Source: JBBREP01 sp963716525 (lineage in GTDB: Bacteria; Actinomycetota; Acidimicrobiia; IMCC26256; PALSA-610). Taken from it: a DNA stretch of 64,000 nucleotides. The DNA is taken from assembly GCA_963716525.1 (NCBI GenBank), contig OY970315.1, forward strand, positions 62,001-126,000, in the 5' to 3' direction. The stretch's first letter is position 1. Each line of letters begins with the position of its first letter. Under the pieces are notes generated by a model, which worked only from the letters and a program-made list of their open reading frames with translations, was not told where the DNA came from and did not search any database. A program made the translations under genes and the position numbers. Below, piece after piece: positions 26,198 through 34,415 of the stretch.

Positions 26198-26502
26198 TCA
26201 GCTGCCGTGCGTCGAGGTGACCGCACTGTTCGACACCGTGCCCGCGGTGGCGCTGGCGTTCGCGGTCGCGCTGGTGGCGCTGCTCGCGGGCGTGGTCGAC
26301 TTCGTGGCCGCGACCACTGTCGCCGACTTCGTCGCGGTCGCCGTAGTGCTCGTGCCCGAGCGGGCGCTGACCGCCATCGCCGCCATGAGACCGGTCGCGG
26401 CGACGGTGCTCGCGACGCCGGCCACGTGCCGGGCCCGGCGCGCCGGATGCCGCCGCCGGGGCGCGCCGCCGGGGCTGTCTGGCCGGGTGCTCGATCGTTC
26501 AT
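26198..26502 (-). CDS. Small Ala/Thr-rich protein downstream of apbE, frameshifted
   Basis: ATG 26502 is preceded by GGAGG at a good distance and begins MNDRAPGQTAPAARPGGG. Around 26440 the sensible reading moves frame to VAGVASTVAATGLMAAMAVS, a membrane or signal-like segment, then a Thr/Ser/Ala-rich tail ending NSAVTSTHGS at 26198. A lost base would explain it. About 100 residues are expected. It follows apbE by 28 bases in the same direction, so it may be secreted or membrane-anchored and linked to flavinylation, but there is no FMN-binding motif and I do not recognise a family. Confidence 0.45.
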
Positions 26503-26530
26503 GGCTGGTCCTCCGTGGAGAGTGGGCGCG

Positions 26531-27517
26531 TCACGCGACGCGTGCGAACGGTGGCGCCGCGATGGTGGCGGCGGTGAATCGGGTGAAGCCCGGCGTGGTG
26601 TGCCGCGCGCCGGTTGCGTCGACCGCGAGGCCTTCGACGCCGGCGGGGAACAGGTCGGTCCAGCGCGCCGCACCGCGCAGCAGCGCGGCCTTGGCGAGCA
26701 CCTCGGCCGACCACGCGGCCCCCGCGATCACGGTGACGGCCACGAGATCGCTCGTCGACACTTCGCCGGTCGAGGGATCGATGAGATGATGGCGCGGGCA
26801 ACCGTCGAGGCTCCAGCGACGGCGCTGCGTCGACGACGTGGCGACGGCGCCATCGCGCACGGCGATGTCGACGATCGCCTCCCGCGACCACGGGTCGTCG
26901 ATCGCGATCGTCCAGTCGCCACCCGCGGGACCGTTGCCGGCCACGCGGAGGTCGCCGCCGAGGTTCACGCACGCGCCCGCGGCACCGGCACGCATCAGGC
27001 CGGCGACGACCTCGTCGGCCGCGAGTCCCTTGCCGATGCCGCCCGGGTCGAAGCCGCATCCCGCGGGCAGGCGCACCTGGCCGCCGCGTACGTCGATCGC
27101 CGTGGGCAACGGGCGCGGCCCCACGGCTCGGCCCCCGTCGCCGGGCCGGTCGGGTCGGTCGGGTCGGTCGGGTCGGTCGGGCCAGTCGGGCCGCTCTGCG
27201 ATCGCCTCGAAGGTGCGGTCGTAGCCGGCGCGCTCCACGTCGTCGAGCACGAGCGGATCGAAGCCGCCGCCGGAGAGGCGCCAGCCCTCGACCGCGAGCT
27301 CGACGAGCCGCACGGTGTCCGCTGACACCGCGACCCAGCCGCCGGCGTGCCGGCGCAGCGCGCACACGTCGCTCGACTCGACGAAGCGGCTCCAACGCTG
27401 CTCCAACTCGCCGATCCGCGCGTGTGCGAGTTCGAGCGCGCCGTCCGGGGCGCCGACCACGACGACGTGGGCATCGCTGCCCATCGCACGGAAGCGCATG
27501 TCCTCGCACTCGATCAT
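26531..27517 (-). CDS. apbE: ApbE-like FAD:protein FMN transferase
   Basis: A 328-residue ApbE, which attaches FMN covalently to Thr/Ser of extracytoplasmic flavoproteins. Visible: RAMGSDAHVVVVG at the N-terminus, ELEQRWSRFVESSDV, GCGFDPGGIGKGLAADEVV, GACVNLGGDLRVAG and RHHLIDPSTGEVSTSD, the motif that binds FAD with magnesium. No lipoprotein or Tat signal is seen, which is unusual for a periplasm-facing ApbE. Start may be ATG 27517 or ATG 27499 (MRFRAMG). An Asp-Arg-Pro repeat (27148-27192) fills a loop. The gene follows the response regulator gene by 66 bases on the same strand. No obvious target flavoprotein is in the window. Confidence 0.88.
   Translation of the reverse strand: MIECEDMRFRAMGSDAHVVVVGAPDGALELAHARIGELEQRWSRFVESSDVCALRRHAGGWVAVSADTVRLVELAVEGWRLSGGGFDPLVLDDVERAGYDRTFEAIAERPDWPDRPDRPDRPDRPGDGGRAVGPRPLPTAIDVRGGQVRLPAGCGFDPGGIGKGLAADEVVAGLMRAGAAGACVNLGGDLRVAGNGPAGGDWTIAIDDPWSREAIVDIAVRDGAVATSSTQRRRWSLDGCPRHHLIDPSTGEVSTSDLVAVTVIAGAAWSAEVLAKAALLRGAARWTDLFPAGVEGLAVDATGARHTTPGFTRFTAATIAAPPFARVA
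27148..27192. repeat. 9-base tandem repeat in apbE
   Basis: Five units of GGTCGGGTC (the last two with substitutions) encode DRPDRPDRPDRP-like repeats on the minus strand in a surface loop of ApbE. Confidence 0.8.
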
Positions 27518-27583
27518 GCATCGATGATCGGGCCGCTGTCCTCAGAGCGGGCTGGGCCACGGTTGGGATGTTGCTGGAAGTAG

Positions 27584-28294
27584 CTAGTCCTTCAGCCGCA
27601 GGCTGTAGCCCACGCCGCGCACCGTGTGGATCAGCGGCGGGTCGACCACGTCGATCTTGTGACGGAGGTAGCTGATGTACGTCTCCAGCACGCTCGCGTT
27701 GCCGGCGAACGTGTAGTCCCATACGTGCTCGAGGATCTGGTCGCGTGTGAGCACCCGGCGAGCGTTCGCGAGCAGGTAGTGCAAGAGCCGGTACTCCGTG
27801 GGTGTGAGCTCGATGAGCTTGCCCGCGCGCCACACGTCACGCGTGTCCTCGTCGAGCTCGAGGTCGGCGAAGCTCAAGCGCTTCTCGCCCGGCCCGAGAC
27901 CCGACGAGCGCCGCAGCACCGCCTTCACCCGCTCGATGAGCTCCTCGATGCTGAACGGTTTCGTGACGTAGTCGTCGCTCCCCAGCCGCAACCCGTCGAC
28001 CTTGTCCTGGGTGGTGTCGCGCGCGGTGAGGAAGATGATCGGCAAATGTGCGCCCGCCCCCTCGTTCTGGCGTACCCGCCGGGCGACCTCGAAGCCGTCC
28101 AGGTCGGGCAGCATCACGTCGAGCACCACGAGGTCGGGCCGGCGGGCCGAGATCGCCTCGAGGGCCGCGCGCCCGCTCGCCGCGCGCTCCACGTCGAAGC
28201 CGTTGTAGCCGAGCGCCATGGCGATGAGCTCGGTGATGTGCTCCTCGTCGTCGATCACGAGGATGCGCGGTTGGCGCGCGGCCGGATCGGTCAC
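27584..28294 (-). CDS. OmpR/PhoB-family response regulator
   Basis: A 236-residue response regulator. The receiver domain (1-125) has the acidic pair in LVIDDEEHI, the phospho-accepting Asp in LVVLDVMLPDLDGFEV, and the conserved Thr and Lys in FLTARD and YVTKPFS. The C-terminal winged helix (135-230) reads VWRAGKLIELTPTEYRLLHY and SVLETYISYLRHKID, then HTVRGVGYSLRL. GTG 28294 is chosen because TATCTT lies 6 bases upstream. It is divergent from the histidine kinase gene, and a pair of direct repeats in the shared region could be its own binding site. Confidence 0.93.
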   Translation of the reverse strand: MTDPAARQPRILVIDDEEHITELIAMALGYNGFDVERAASGRAALEAISARRPDLVVLDVMLPDLDGFEVARRVRQNEGAGAHLPIIFLTARDTTQDKVDGLRLGSDDYVTKPFSIEELIERVKAVLRRSSGLGPGEKRLSFADLELDEDTRDVWRAGKLIELTPTEYRLLHYLLANARRVLTRDQILEHVWDYTFAGNASVLETYISYLRHKIDVVDPPLIHTVRGVGYSLRLKD

Positions 28295-28300
28295 GACTCG

Positions 28301-28306
28301 AAGATA
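28301..28306 (-). promoter_or_regulatory. Leaderless-type -10 hexamer TATCTT
   Basis: On the minus strand TATCTT is followed by 6 bases and the GTG start at 28294. Confidence 0.5.
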
Positions 28307-28354
28307 TCGGCGTTGCGGGGCCGCCGGCGTGACCCGAATGCCCGCAGACGCCGA

Positions 28355-28373
28355 TTCCCAGCGATTTCCCAGC
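28355..28373. promoter_or_regulatory. Tandem 8-base direct repeats, 11-base period
   Basis: TTCCCAGC occurs at 28355-28362 and 28366-28373, separated by GAT. An 11-base period places both on the same DNA face, as expected for two subunits of an OmpR/PhoB regulator. They lie between the divergent regulator and kinase genes. Confidence 0.5.
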
Positions 28374-28487
28374 AACCCCCCACTGCCCTCGCAGCGTTTC
28401 CCCCGAACTTGGTACGTGTTGCACTTCCAGCGACCGGCGCGTGGGGCAGACTCGGCGCGTGCCCACCGCCGACTCCTGCCGTCGCAC

Positions 28488-29949
28488 GTGACCCTGCGCT
28501 TCCGCCTCGTGGGCGCGCTCGTGCTGTTGACCACGGTCGGTCTGGTCGTGTTCGGCTACGCCACCTACTCGCTGTACGCGCGATCGGAGTACCGGCGCGT
28601 CGACAACACGCTCACGTCGTCGGCCCAGTTCGTCAGTCACGATCTCGACGACCACGCCGGCTTGACCACCAATCCCCGTGCGGGCGCCGGCGACGCCGAC
28701 GACAGCGGCCGCGGCGGCGGTCCGCCCGTCCTCGTTCCGACCGGCAGCTACGCGGAGCTCCGCGACGGCAGTGGCAAGGTGCTGACCTCGGTGGCCTACG
28801 GCACGAATCCGAAGAGCACGCCGAGCATTCCCGACGACCTCGCGCTGGGCCATCCCCGCACCGTCGGTTCGGTCAGCGGCAGCGCGCGGTGGCGGGTGAT
28901 CGCCGACAAGCAGACGACCGGGCCGGCCGCAGGCGACACCGTGCTCCTCGCGATCCCGTTGAGCAGTGTCGAGAGCTCGCTGCACAAGCTCGTGTTCATC
29001 GAGGCGATCGCCGCGCTCGCGCTGCTCCTCGCGCTCGCGAGCGGGTCGTGGTTCGTGCTGCGGCGCGGCCTCCAGCCGCTCGAGACGATGGCCGACTCGG
29101 CCGAGGCGATCAGCGCCGGCGATCTCTCGCAGCGCGTCTCACCGAGCGACGGCCGCACCGAGGTCGGCCAGCTCGGGCTCGCGCTGAACACGATGCTCGA
29201 CGAGATCGAAACCGCCTTCCGCGAGCGCCAGGCAACCGAGCAGCGGTTGCGGCAGTTCCTCGCCGACGCGTCCCATGAGCTGCGCACGCCGTTGACGTCG
29301 ATCCAGGGCTTCGCCGAGCTCTTCCGCCTCGACGGCACCAACGGCCACGTCGACATGCCGGTGATCATGCGTCGCATCGAGGAGGAGTCGGCGCGCATGC
29401 GCACGCTCGTGGAGGACCTCCTGCTGCTCGCACGCGTCGACCGGACGCGCGCTCCCGAAGTGGAGCCGGTCGACCTTGCAGTGATCGTGGCCGACGCCGC
29501 CACCGACGCGGTCGCCACCGCGTCCGACCGGCACATCACCGTCAGCGCACCCGAACCGGTGCTCGTGCTCGGCGACGGCGACCACCTGCACCAGGCGGTG
29601 GCGAATCTCGTCGTCAACGCGTTGAAGCACACGCCCGCGGGATCGCCGATCGAGATCGAAGCGAGCGCGGCCGACGGCACCGCGCGCGTCGTGGTGCGCG
29701 ATCACGGTCCGGGTCTCGACCCCGATGCGCTCGCGCACGCCTTCGATCGATTCTGGCAAGCCGACGCGGCGCGCCGGGAAGTGGAGTGGGGCTCGGGTTG
29801 TCGATCGTCGCGGCGATCGCGTCGGAGCACGGTGGCACCGCGCAGGTGGAGAACATGCCCGACGGGGCGCGCAGTTCACGTTGCTGTTGCCCACTGAGAG
29901 CAGCTCTCAGCACACCGCGGGTTCCCAGGAACGCGTGAGCCAGCACTGA
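28488..29949 (+). CDS. Sensor histidine kinase, two frameshifts near the end
   Basis: A membrane sensor kinase of about 485 residues. GTG 28488 starts VTLRFRLVGALVLLTTVGLV, the first membrane helix; an extracytoplasmic region of about 140 residues follows, then a second helix (IEAIAALALLLALASGSWFV), HAMP (RGLQPLETMADSAEAISAGD), HisKA with FLADASHELRTPLTSIQGF, and HATPase_c with N box VANLVVNALKHTP and RDHGPGLDPD. After HAFDRFWQADAARR one missing G near 29780 and another near 29862 shift the frame; restoring them gives GSGVGLGLSIVAAIASEHGG and GAQFTLLLPTES with the stop at 29949. It pairs with the divergent response regulator; the signal is unknown. Confidence 0.88.
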
Positions 29950-30007
29950 GCGGCCGGCTCGATGCTCCTTGTGTGAGACCACACGGGTCCCACGAGAGGA
30001 GCACACG

Positions 30008-30589
30008 ATGGATACCTCGTTGTACGGCAACGAAGAGAACGACGAACGTCCGGCCGCGTCGCGACGACGCGCCGGGCGCGGGACGAAGATGCTCGCGACC
30101 GCCGCGCTCACCGTGGGGATGGCGGCGGGCGGTTTCGGCATCGCCCACGCGGCCACCGCATCGAGCTCGAACAACGCGAGCTCGAACAACGCGAGCTCGA
30201 ACAGCTCGCGCGCGAACAGCTCGAGCTGTTCGAGCGCGACGAGGCCGGCGCCGCCGAGCCGGTCGGCCAAGGCGCTCAACCCGAACCAGCCCGGACCGGG
30301 CGAGACGCTGCTCACCGGCGACGCCGCGGTCAAGGCCACCGCGGCCGCGAAGGCCGCGGTGCCTGGCGGCACGATCATCAGGGTCGAGACCGACGCGAAC
30401 CAGGGCGCCAAGTACGAGGCCCACATGACCAAGAGTGACGGGTCCGAGGTGACCGTCCTCATGGACGCGAAGTTCAAGGTCACCTCGACCGTGCCGTTCG
30501 GTTCCGGTGCCGGCGGCCCACACGGTGGCCCCAACGGGATGCAACCGCCGAGCGGCGCGCAGGCACCGGCGGGCACACCGTCGGCCTGA
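30008..30589 (+). CDS. Secreted or anchored PepSY-like protein
   Basis: A 193-residue protein starting at ATG 30008 after GAGGAG. An N-terminal charged stretch precedes a membrane/signal segment (MLATAALTVGMAAGGFGIAH) ending AHA-A, a likely cleavage site. Then comes a Ser/Asn-rich low-complexity region from a 15-base repeat, and about 65 residues (LTGDAAVKATAAAKAAVPGG, YEAHMTKSDGSEVTVLMDA) that resemble a PepSY domain. The tail is Pro/Gly-rich. It follows the kinase gene by 58 bases and may be its target or partner; PepSY proteins often accompany two-component systems. Function unknown. Confidence 0.65.
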   Translation: MDTSLYGNEENDERPAASRRRAGRGTKMLATAALTVGMAAGGFGIAHAATASSSNNASSNNASSNSSRANSSSCSSATRPAPPSRSAKALNPNQPGPGETLLTGDAAVKATAAAKAAVPGGTIIRVETDANQGAKYEAHMTKSDGSEVTVLMDAKFKVTSTVPFGSGAGGPHGGPNGMQPPSGAQAPAGTPSA

Positions 30590-30607
30590 GCCGCCGCGTC
30601 ACGGGTG

Positions 30608-30641
30608 CGCCGTTCGACTCCGAGTTCGGAGTCGAACGGCG
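30608..30641. terminator. Perfect 16-base-arm palindrome between convergent genes
   Basis: Arms 30608-30623 and 30626-30641 (CGCCGTTCGACTCCGA and its complement) with a 2-base loop lie between the stop of the PepSY-like gene and that of rsfS. Bidirectional termination is likely. Confidence 0.7.
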
Positions 30642-30644
30642 TAC

Positions 30645-31014
30645 TTACGCGCTTGCGCTCGTCCAGGTGATGCGGGGAGCGTCGGCCCAGAGCCGCTCGA
30701 GGCCGTAGAACTCGCGGGTTTCGTGGAGGAACACGTGCACGACGACGTCGCCGTAGTCGAGGAGCACCCACGTAGCCGTGTCGAGACCCTCGACGGTGCG
30801 GGGGCGCACCCCGGCCTCCTCGCGCATGCGTTCGTCGATCGCGTCGACGATCGTGCGGACCAGGCGTGTGTTCGGCGCCGAGACGATCACGAAGATCTCG
30901 GCAAGCGACATGATGTCGCCCACATCGAGCACGACGATGTCTTCGCCCTTCTTGCTGTCGGCGGCGGCCGCGACGACGCGCGCGCCGGGCGCGCGGGTCC
31001 AGGTCCTTCGTCAA
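30645..31014 (-). CDS. rsfS: Ribosomal silencing factor RsfS, frameshifted
   Basis: RsfS binds ribosomal protein L14 and blocks subunit joining in starvation. The body is clear: DIVVLDVGDIMSLAEIFVIV, NTRLVRTIVDAIDERM, DTATWVLLDYGDVVVHVF and TREFYGLERLWADAP. The natural start is TTG 31014 (TTGACGAAGGAC), which overlaps the stop of the LytR-type gene (TTGA); from it the frame reads TKDLDPRARR and must shift by one base in a CG-repeat near 30985 to reach AAAADSKKGED. Restored length is about 122 residues, normal for the family. The position after nadD and a LytR-type gene is the standard actinobacterial order. Confidence 0.88.
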
Positions 31015-32321
31015 CGATGCCGCCGTAACTTCATGAAGTCAGCTCCGATCACCACGGTGATGTCGACGCTAGCCACCGGGATGGCCGGCCGCACCACCGA
31101 CGTGGTGCCGAGCAGCCAGCGCGAAACGCTGGGCCGTGGCGTACTGGCCGGGGTCGTTGTACACGATCCTCGTCGTGCGCTCCCCGAATCCGTTGACGTT
31201 GCCGGTGAGCGTGACGTAACCGCCCGCAGGCACCAGGATGTGGGCCGCCTGCTGGGTGAGCGCCGCGGTGCCCACACCGTTGAGTAGCTCGACCCGCGGG
31301 CGGGCGCCGTGCCCGCCAAGGCGGGCGAAACCGAAGTCGGCGCGCGCGAGCTGGTCGACATCGTTCTCGCGGATCTCGTAGCGCTCGCCGCCGGTCGCGT
31401 CGCTGCTGGTGACGGGCAGCACGTCGTAATGCATGCTCGCCACGCTCGCGAGCGCGGCCAACGGTGCCGCGGCCCCGATCGACGCGGCTCGGCGCGCGCC
31501 GCGGCCGGCGAGCCCCGCAACGCGTCGAACCAGCCCTCGAGCACTGCCTGAGCCGTGGCCAGGTGCACGAGGGCGCCGCCGGACTCGTGGTCCACCAGCA
31601 GACGGACGGCCTGCGCCGGCGCGATCCCGCGCACCCGACGTGCCGGATAGGCGAGCGAGCCGCCGGAGTCGTTGACGGCGACGGCGCGGGCGAACGTGAC
31701 GGTCAGGGACGGCACCGCGGCGAACGCTCGAGCGAGCGTGGTGTCGTCGAGGAGCGCCACCCGGTCGACCCGCACGCCCGTGGCGTTCTCGACCACATCG
31801 AGCAGCAGGGCGCGGTTGCCGACGCGCAGCAGCGAGCCGACGGGCTGCAGATCGAGCGACGGCACGTCGACGACCGTGGGTGGAGGAAGGAACACGAACG
31901 AGCCAGACCGGCCACTACCGTCGACCCCGGCGAGCGCGGCGAGGTCGATGCGGCGCGCGCGGTCGTAGTGCACCAGGAGCACGGTGTGCGGGCGGGCCGC
32001 GGCCGCCGGTGCAGCCGGTGTGGCGCGGTGAGCGGACGGGCCCGACGAGTGGCGTGGCGACGTCGTCAACGCGGCCACGGCACCGATCACGAGCGCGATG
32101 CCCGCAGCCAGCAACTCGCTGCGGCGGTTCCGGCCGCGGCGGATGCGCTCGCGCTCCACGCGGGTGAGCGTCCGCCCGCCACCCGGCTCGGTGCGGGGGT
32201 CGGTGTGGGGGTCGGTGTGGGGTTCGACCACGATGTCGTCGACGCCGGCGGGCGAACTGCTCGAACTGCTCGAACTGCGAGCCGCGGTTTCGTCAACCAG
32301 CTCGGTCGACGCGTCGATCAT
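31011..32321 (-). CDS. LytR/LCP-family protein with LytR_C domain, two frameshifts
   Basis: A protein of about 436 residues. ATG 32321 overlaps the nadD stop (TGATG). The N-terminus is a Ser-rich, acidic cytoplasmic stretch with a 12-base repeat (HTDPHTDPRTEP), then a membrane helix (LLAAGIALVIGAVAALTT). The middle is a divergent LCP domain (HTVLLVHYDRARRIDLAAL, VDVPSLDLQPVG, RVRGIAPAQAVRLLVDH). A shift near 31490 leads to RVELLNGVGTAALTQQAAHI and NGFGERTTRIVYNDPG, a LytR_C domain, and a second shift near 31115 returns to RPAIPVASVDITVVIGADF. LCP proteins attach glycopolymers to peptidoglycan; the catalytic arginines are not all evident, so enzymatic activity is uncertain. Confidence 0.72.
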   Translation of the reverse strand: MIDASTELVDETAARSSSSSSSSPAGVDDIVVEPHTDPHTDPRTEPGGGRTLTRVERERIRRGRNRRSELLAAGIALVIGAVAALTTSPRHSSGPSAHRATPAAPAAAARPHTVLLVHYDRARRIDLAALAGVDGSGRSGSFVFLPPPTVVDVPSLDLQPVGSLLRVGNRALLLDVVENATGVRVDRVALLDDTTLARAFAAVPSLTVTFARAVAVNDSGGSLAYPARRVRGIAPAQAVRLLVDHESGGALVHLATAQAVLEGWFDALRGSPAAARAEPRRSGPRHRWPRSRAWRACITTCCPSPAATRPAASATRSARTMSTSSRAPTSVSPALAGTAPARGSSYSTVWAPRRSPSRRPTSWCLRAVTSRSPATSTDSGSARRGSCTTTPASTPRPSVSRWLLGTTSVVRPAIPVASVDITVVIGADFMKLRRHR

Positions 32322-32917
32322 CACGTCCGAGTGTAGAGACGGTGCTCTCGCACGTAGCGGACCACTGCCGGCGGGACGAGCCCGTCGATCGGCGCACCGC
32401 CCGCGCAGGCCGCACGCAGCGCGGTGGATTCGATGTCGAGCCGCGGCATGTCGAGCTGGATCACGCTCCAGCGGTCGCTCGGCGGCCCCACCCCGATGCG
32501 CACGCCGGCGGGCGACCAGCGCGCCAGCGCCGCGATCGTGACCAGCGCGGCAAGGTCGCCGGCGCGGTGCCACGTGTCGAGCTTCGCGACGGCGTCGGCA
32601 CCGAGAATCAGCACGACCTCGGTGCCGGGTGTGCGCAGCCCCTCGACGGTGTCGATCGTGTAAGTGGGCCCGGTCCGCCCCAGCTCCACGTCCGACGCCA
32701 CCAGGCCTTCGGCGCCGGCGCACGCGAGTTGCACCATCTCGAACCGCGCGGCTGCGTCCGCCCCCACCTGGCCGCGCTTCTGCCAGGGATCGGCGGCGAC
32801 GACCATCGACACCTGCTCGAGTCCGAGCTGGTGGCGCGCATGGGCCGCCGCCGCGACATGGCCGTTGTGCGGCGGATCGAAGGTGCCGCCGAAGATCCCG
32901 ATGCGGGGGTGCGTCAT
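32321..32917 (-). CDS. nadD: Nicotinate-nucleotide adenylyltransferase
   Basis: A 198-residue NadD, making deamido-NAD from nicotinate mononucleotide and ATP. IGIFGGTFDPPHNGHVAAA is the nucleotide-binding motif with the HxGH histidines; ADPWQKRGQVGADAAARFEM, TYTIDTVEGLR and DIESTALRAAC (the ISSTxIR equivalent) complete the site. ATG 32917 is the expected start, but no stop codon separates it from the preceding rsgA reading frame, so the two read as one polypeptide. Its stop overlaps the LytR-type gene. Confidence 0.92.
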   Translation of the reverse strand: MTHPRIGIFGGTFDPPHNGHVAAAAHARHQLGLEQVSMVVAADPWQKRGQVGADAAARFEMVQLACAGAEGLVASDVELGRTGPTYTIDTVEGLRTPGTEVVLILGADAVAKLDTWHRAGDLAALVTIAALARWSPAGVRIGVGPPSDRWSVIQLDMPRLDIESTALRAACAGGAPIDGLVPPAVVRYVREHRLYTRT

Positions 32918-33983
32918 CGGACCGGCGGCGCGTTCGCGCGCGGTCTTTGCGCGTGCCGCGCGCTCCTGCTGCTTCACCACCCGGCCCCGGGCCTCGGCTT
33001 CGGCGTCGAGGCGATCCAGCTCGAGCTGCAGGTGGCGGTGGTTGCGCACCCGGTCGGCATCGAGCCGGCCCTGCCCCACCGCGCCGATGACCGCGCAGCC
33101 AGGCTCGTGGTCGTGCGTGCAGTTCGAGAAGCGGCACGCCCACGCGAGCTCCTCGATGTCTGCGAACGCCGCGGCGATGCCCTCGTCGCTGCGCCACATG
33201 CCGAGCGAGCGCAGACCCGGCGTGTCGACCAGCACACCGCCATGCGGCAGCAGGAACAACTCACGCGCGGTCGTGGTGTGCCGGCCCTTCCCGTCGGCCT
33301 CGCGAATCGGCGCGGTCTCCTGCACGTCGGCACCGAGCAGCACGTTGACGAGCGTGGACTTGCCCACTCCCGACGCGCCGATGAACGCCATCGTCTGTCC
33401 GTGTGCACCGTACGACTCCAGCGCGTCGACACCTTCACGCGTGACGGCGCTCGTGACCACGACGTCGAGCCCGACCGATGAAGGCCGGATGGCGTCCGCA
33501 GCGCGCGCCGCGCCGGCGGCGAGGTCGGCCTTCGAGAGCACGACCACAGGTTGCGCGCCGCTCTGGAACGCGAGCACCAGCTCGCGCTCGAGGCGCCGCA
33601 GGTTCGGCTCACCGCTCGCGGGATGCACCACGAACACGACGTCGACGTTGGCCGCGACCACCTGCGCCTGCATGCGGGCGATGTCACCGCGCACGAACAT
33701 CGAGCGGCGTGGCAATACGCGCCCGATCACGGCGTCGCCGGACCCGGCGAGGACGACCCAGTCACCGATCGCCGGGCGGGCCACCGGGTCGCCCGCGTCC
33801 TTCAGCTCGCCGGCGAGCGACGCCGCGACGGCGCCGTCGTCGGTGACGACCGTGTATACACCGCGGTCGATACGCACGACCCGGCCGACACCGGCAGGTG
33901 GCTGTTCCGGTATCGGATCGGCGTGCGCCGGCGCGGCAGAGCGCCACACCTGCCATCCGTAGGCGCCGAGGGTCGCAGCCACC
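32918..33983 (-). CDS. rsgA: Ribosome biogenesis GTPase RsgA, in frame with nadD
   Basis: A circularly permuted GTPase that matures the 30S subunit. An OB domain (VVRIDRGVYTVVTDDGAVAA, GDWVVLAGSGD) is followed by G4 VVLSKADL, G1 FIGASGVGKSTLVNVLLG, G3 LVDTPGLRSLG and the zinc site CRFSNCTHDHEPGCAV. GTG 33983 is a plausible start: TAGCGT lies 8 bases upstream and VAATLGAYGW follows. There is no stop before the nadD ATG; after RERAAGP translation would run on into NadD. In the neighbouring frame an ATGA overlap exists at the junction, so one unseen indel could restore two separate genes. Either a real fusion or an artefact. Confidence 0.85.
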
Positions 33984-34040
33984 GGCGAAAACGCTATCGG
34001 GAGCACCCGAGCACCCTCGCGCGAATCCCGGGCAAGCGCA

Positions 34041-34046
34041 TAGCCT
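34041..34046 (+). promoter_or_regulatory. Leaderless-type -10 hexamer TAGCCT
   Basis: TAGCCT, 6 bases, then ATG 34053. It lies in the short gap shared with the divergent rsgA. Confidence 0.5.
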
Positions 34047-34052
34047 TTCGTC

Positions 34053-34409
34053 ATGGGAGATGCCGCGTCCGAGCGCATCCGCGCCGCACTCGCCGCCAAG
34101 GCCGACGAGGTCGACGCGGAGCTCGCCGAGTTGCTCGAGCAGCCCGACGTGACCGACACGATCCAATACGGAAAGCGCGCCGGCGATGCCAACGCGAGCG
34201 CGGCCGACCGCGCATCACGCGTCGCCGCGGCCGAGGCGCTGGCCGCGCTGCGCGAGGAGATCGACACTGCGCTCGCCCGGCTCGACGCGGGCACCTACGG
34301 CCACTGCGAAGTGTGCGGCGACGAGATCGCGCCGGCAAGGCTGGACGCCCTCCCGTGGACGGCGCTGTGCGTGCGCTGCGCCGCGCAGCAGTCCGCCCAG
34401 CGTCATTGA
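34053..34409 (+). CDS. TraR/DksA-type C4 zinc-finger protein
   Basis: A 118-residue protein with a helical coiled-coil-like N-terminal half (AKADEVDAELAELLEQPDVT, AAAEALAALREEIDTALARL) and a C-terminal C4 zinc finger, GHCEVCGDEI ... ALCVRCA, as in DksA/TraR. Proteins of this class can bind the RNA polymerase secondary channel, though the acidic tip residues of DksA are not obvious here. It is divergent from rsgA and convergent with the VWA gene, 6 bases from its stop. Confidence 0.83.
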   Translation: MGDAASERIRAALAAKADEVDAELAELLEQPDVTDTIQYGKRAGDANASAADRASRVAAAEALAALREEIDTALARLDAGTYGHCEVCGDEIAPARLDALPWTALCVRCAAQQSAQRH

Positions 34410-34415
34410 GCCCCG

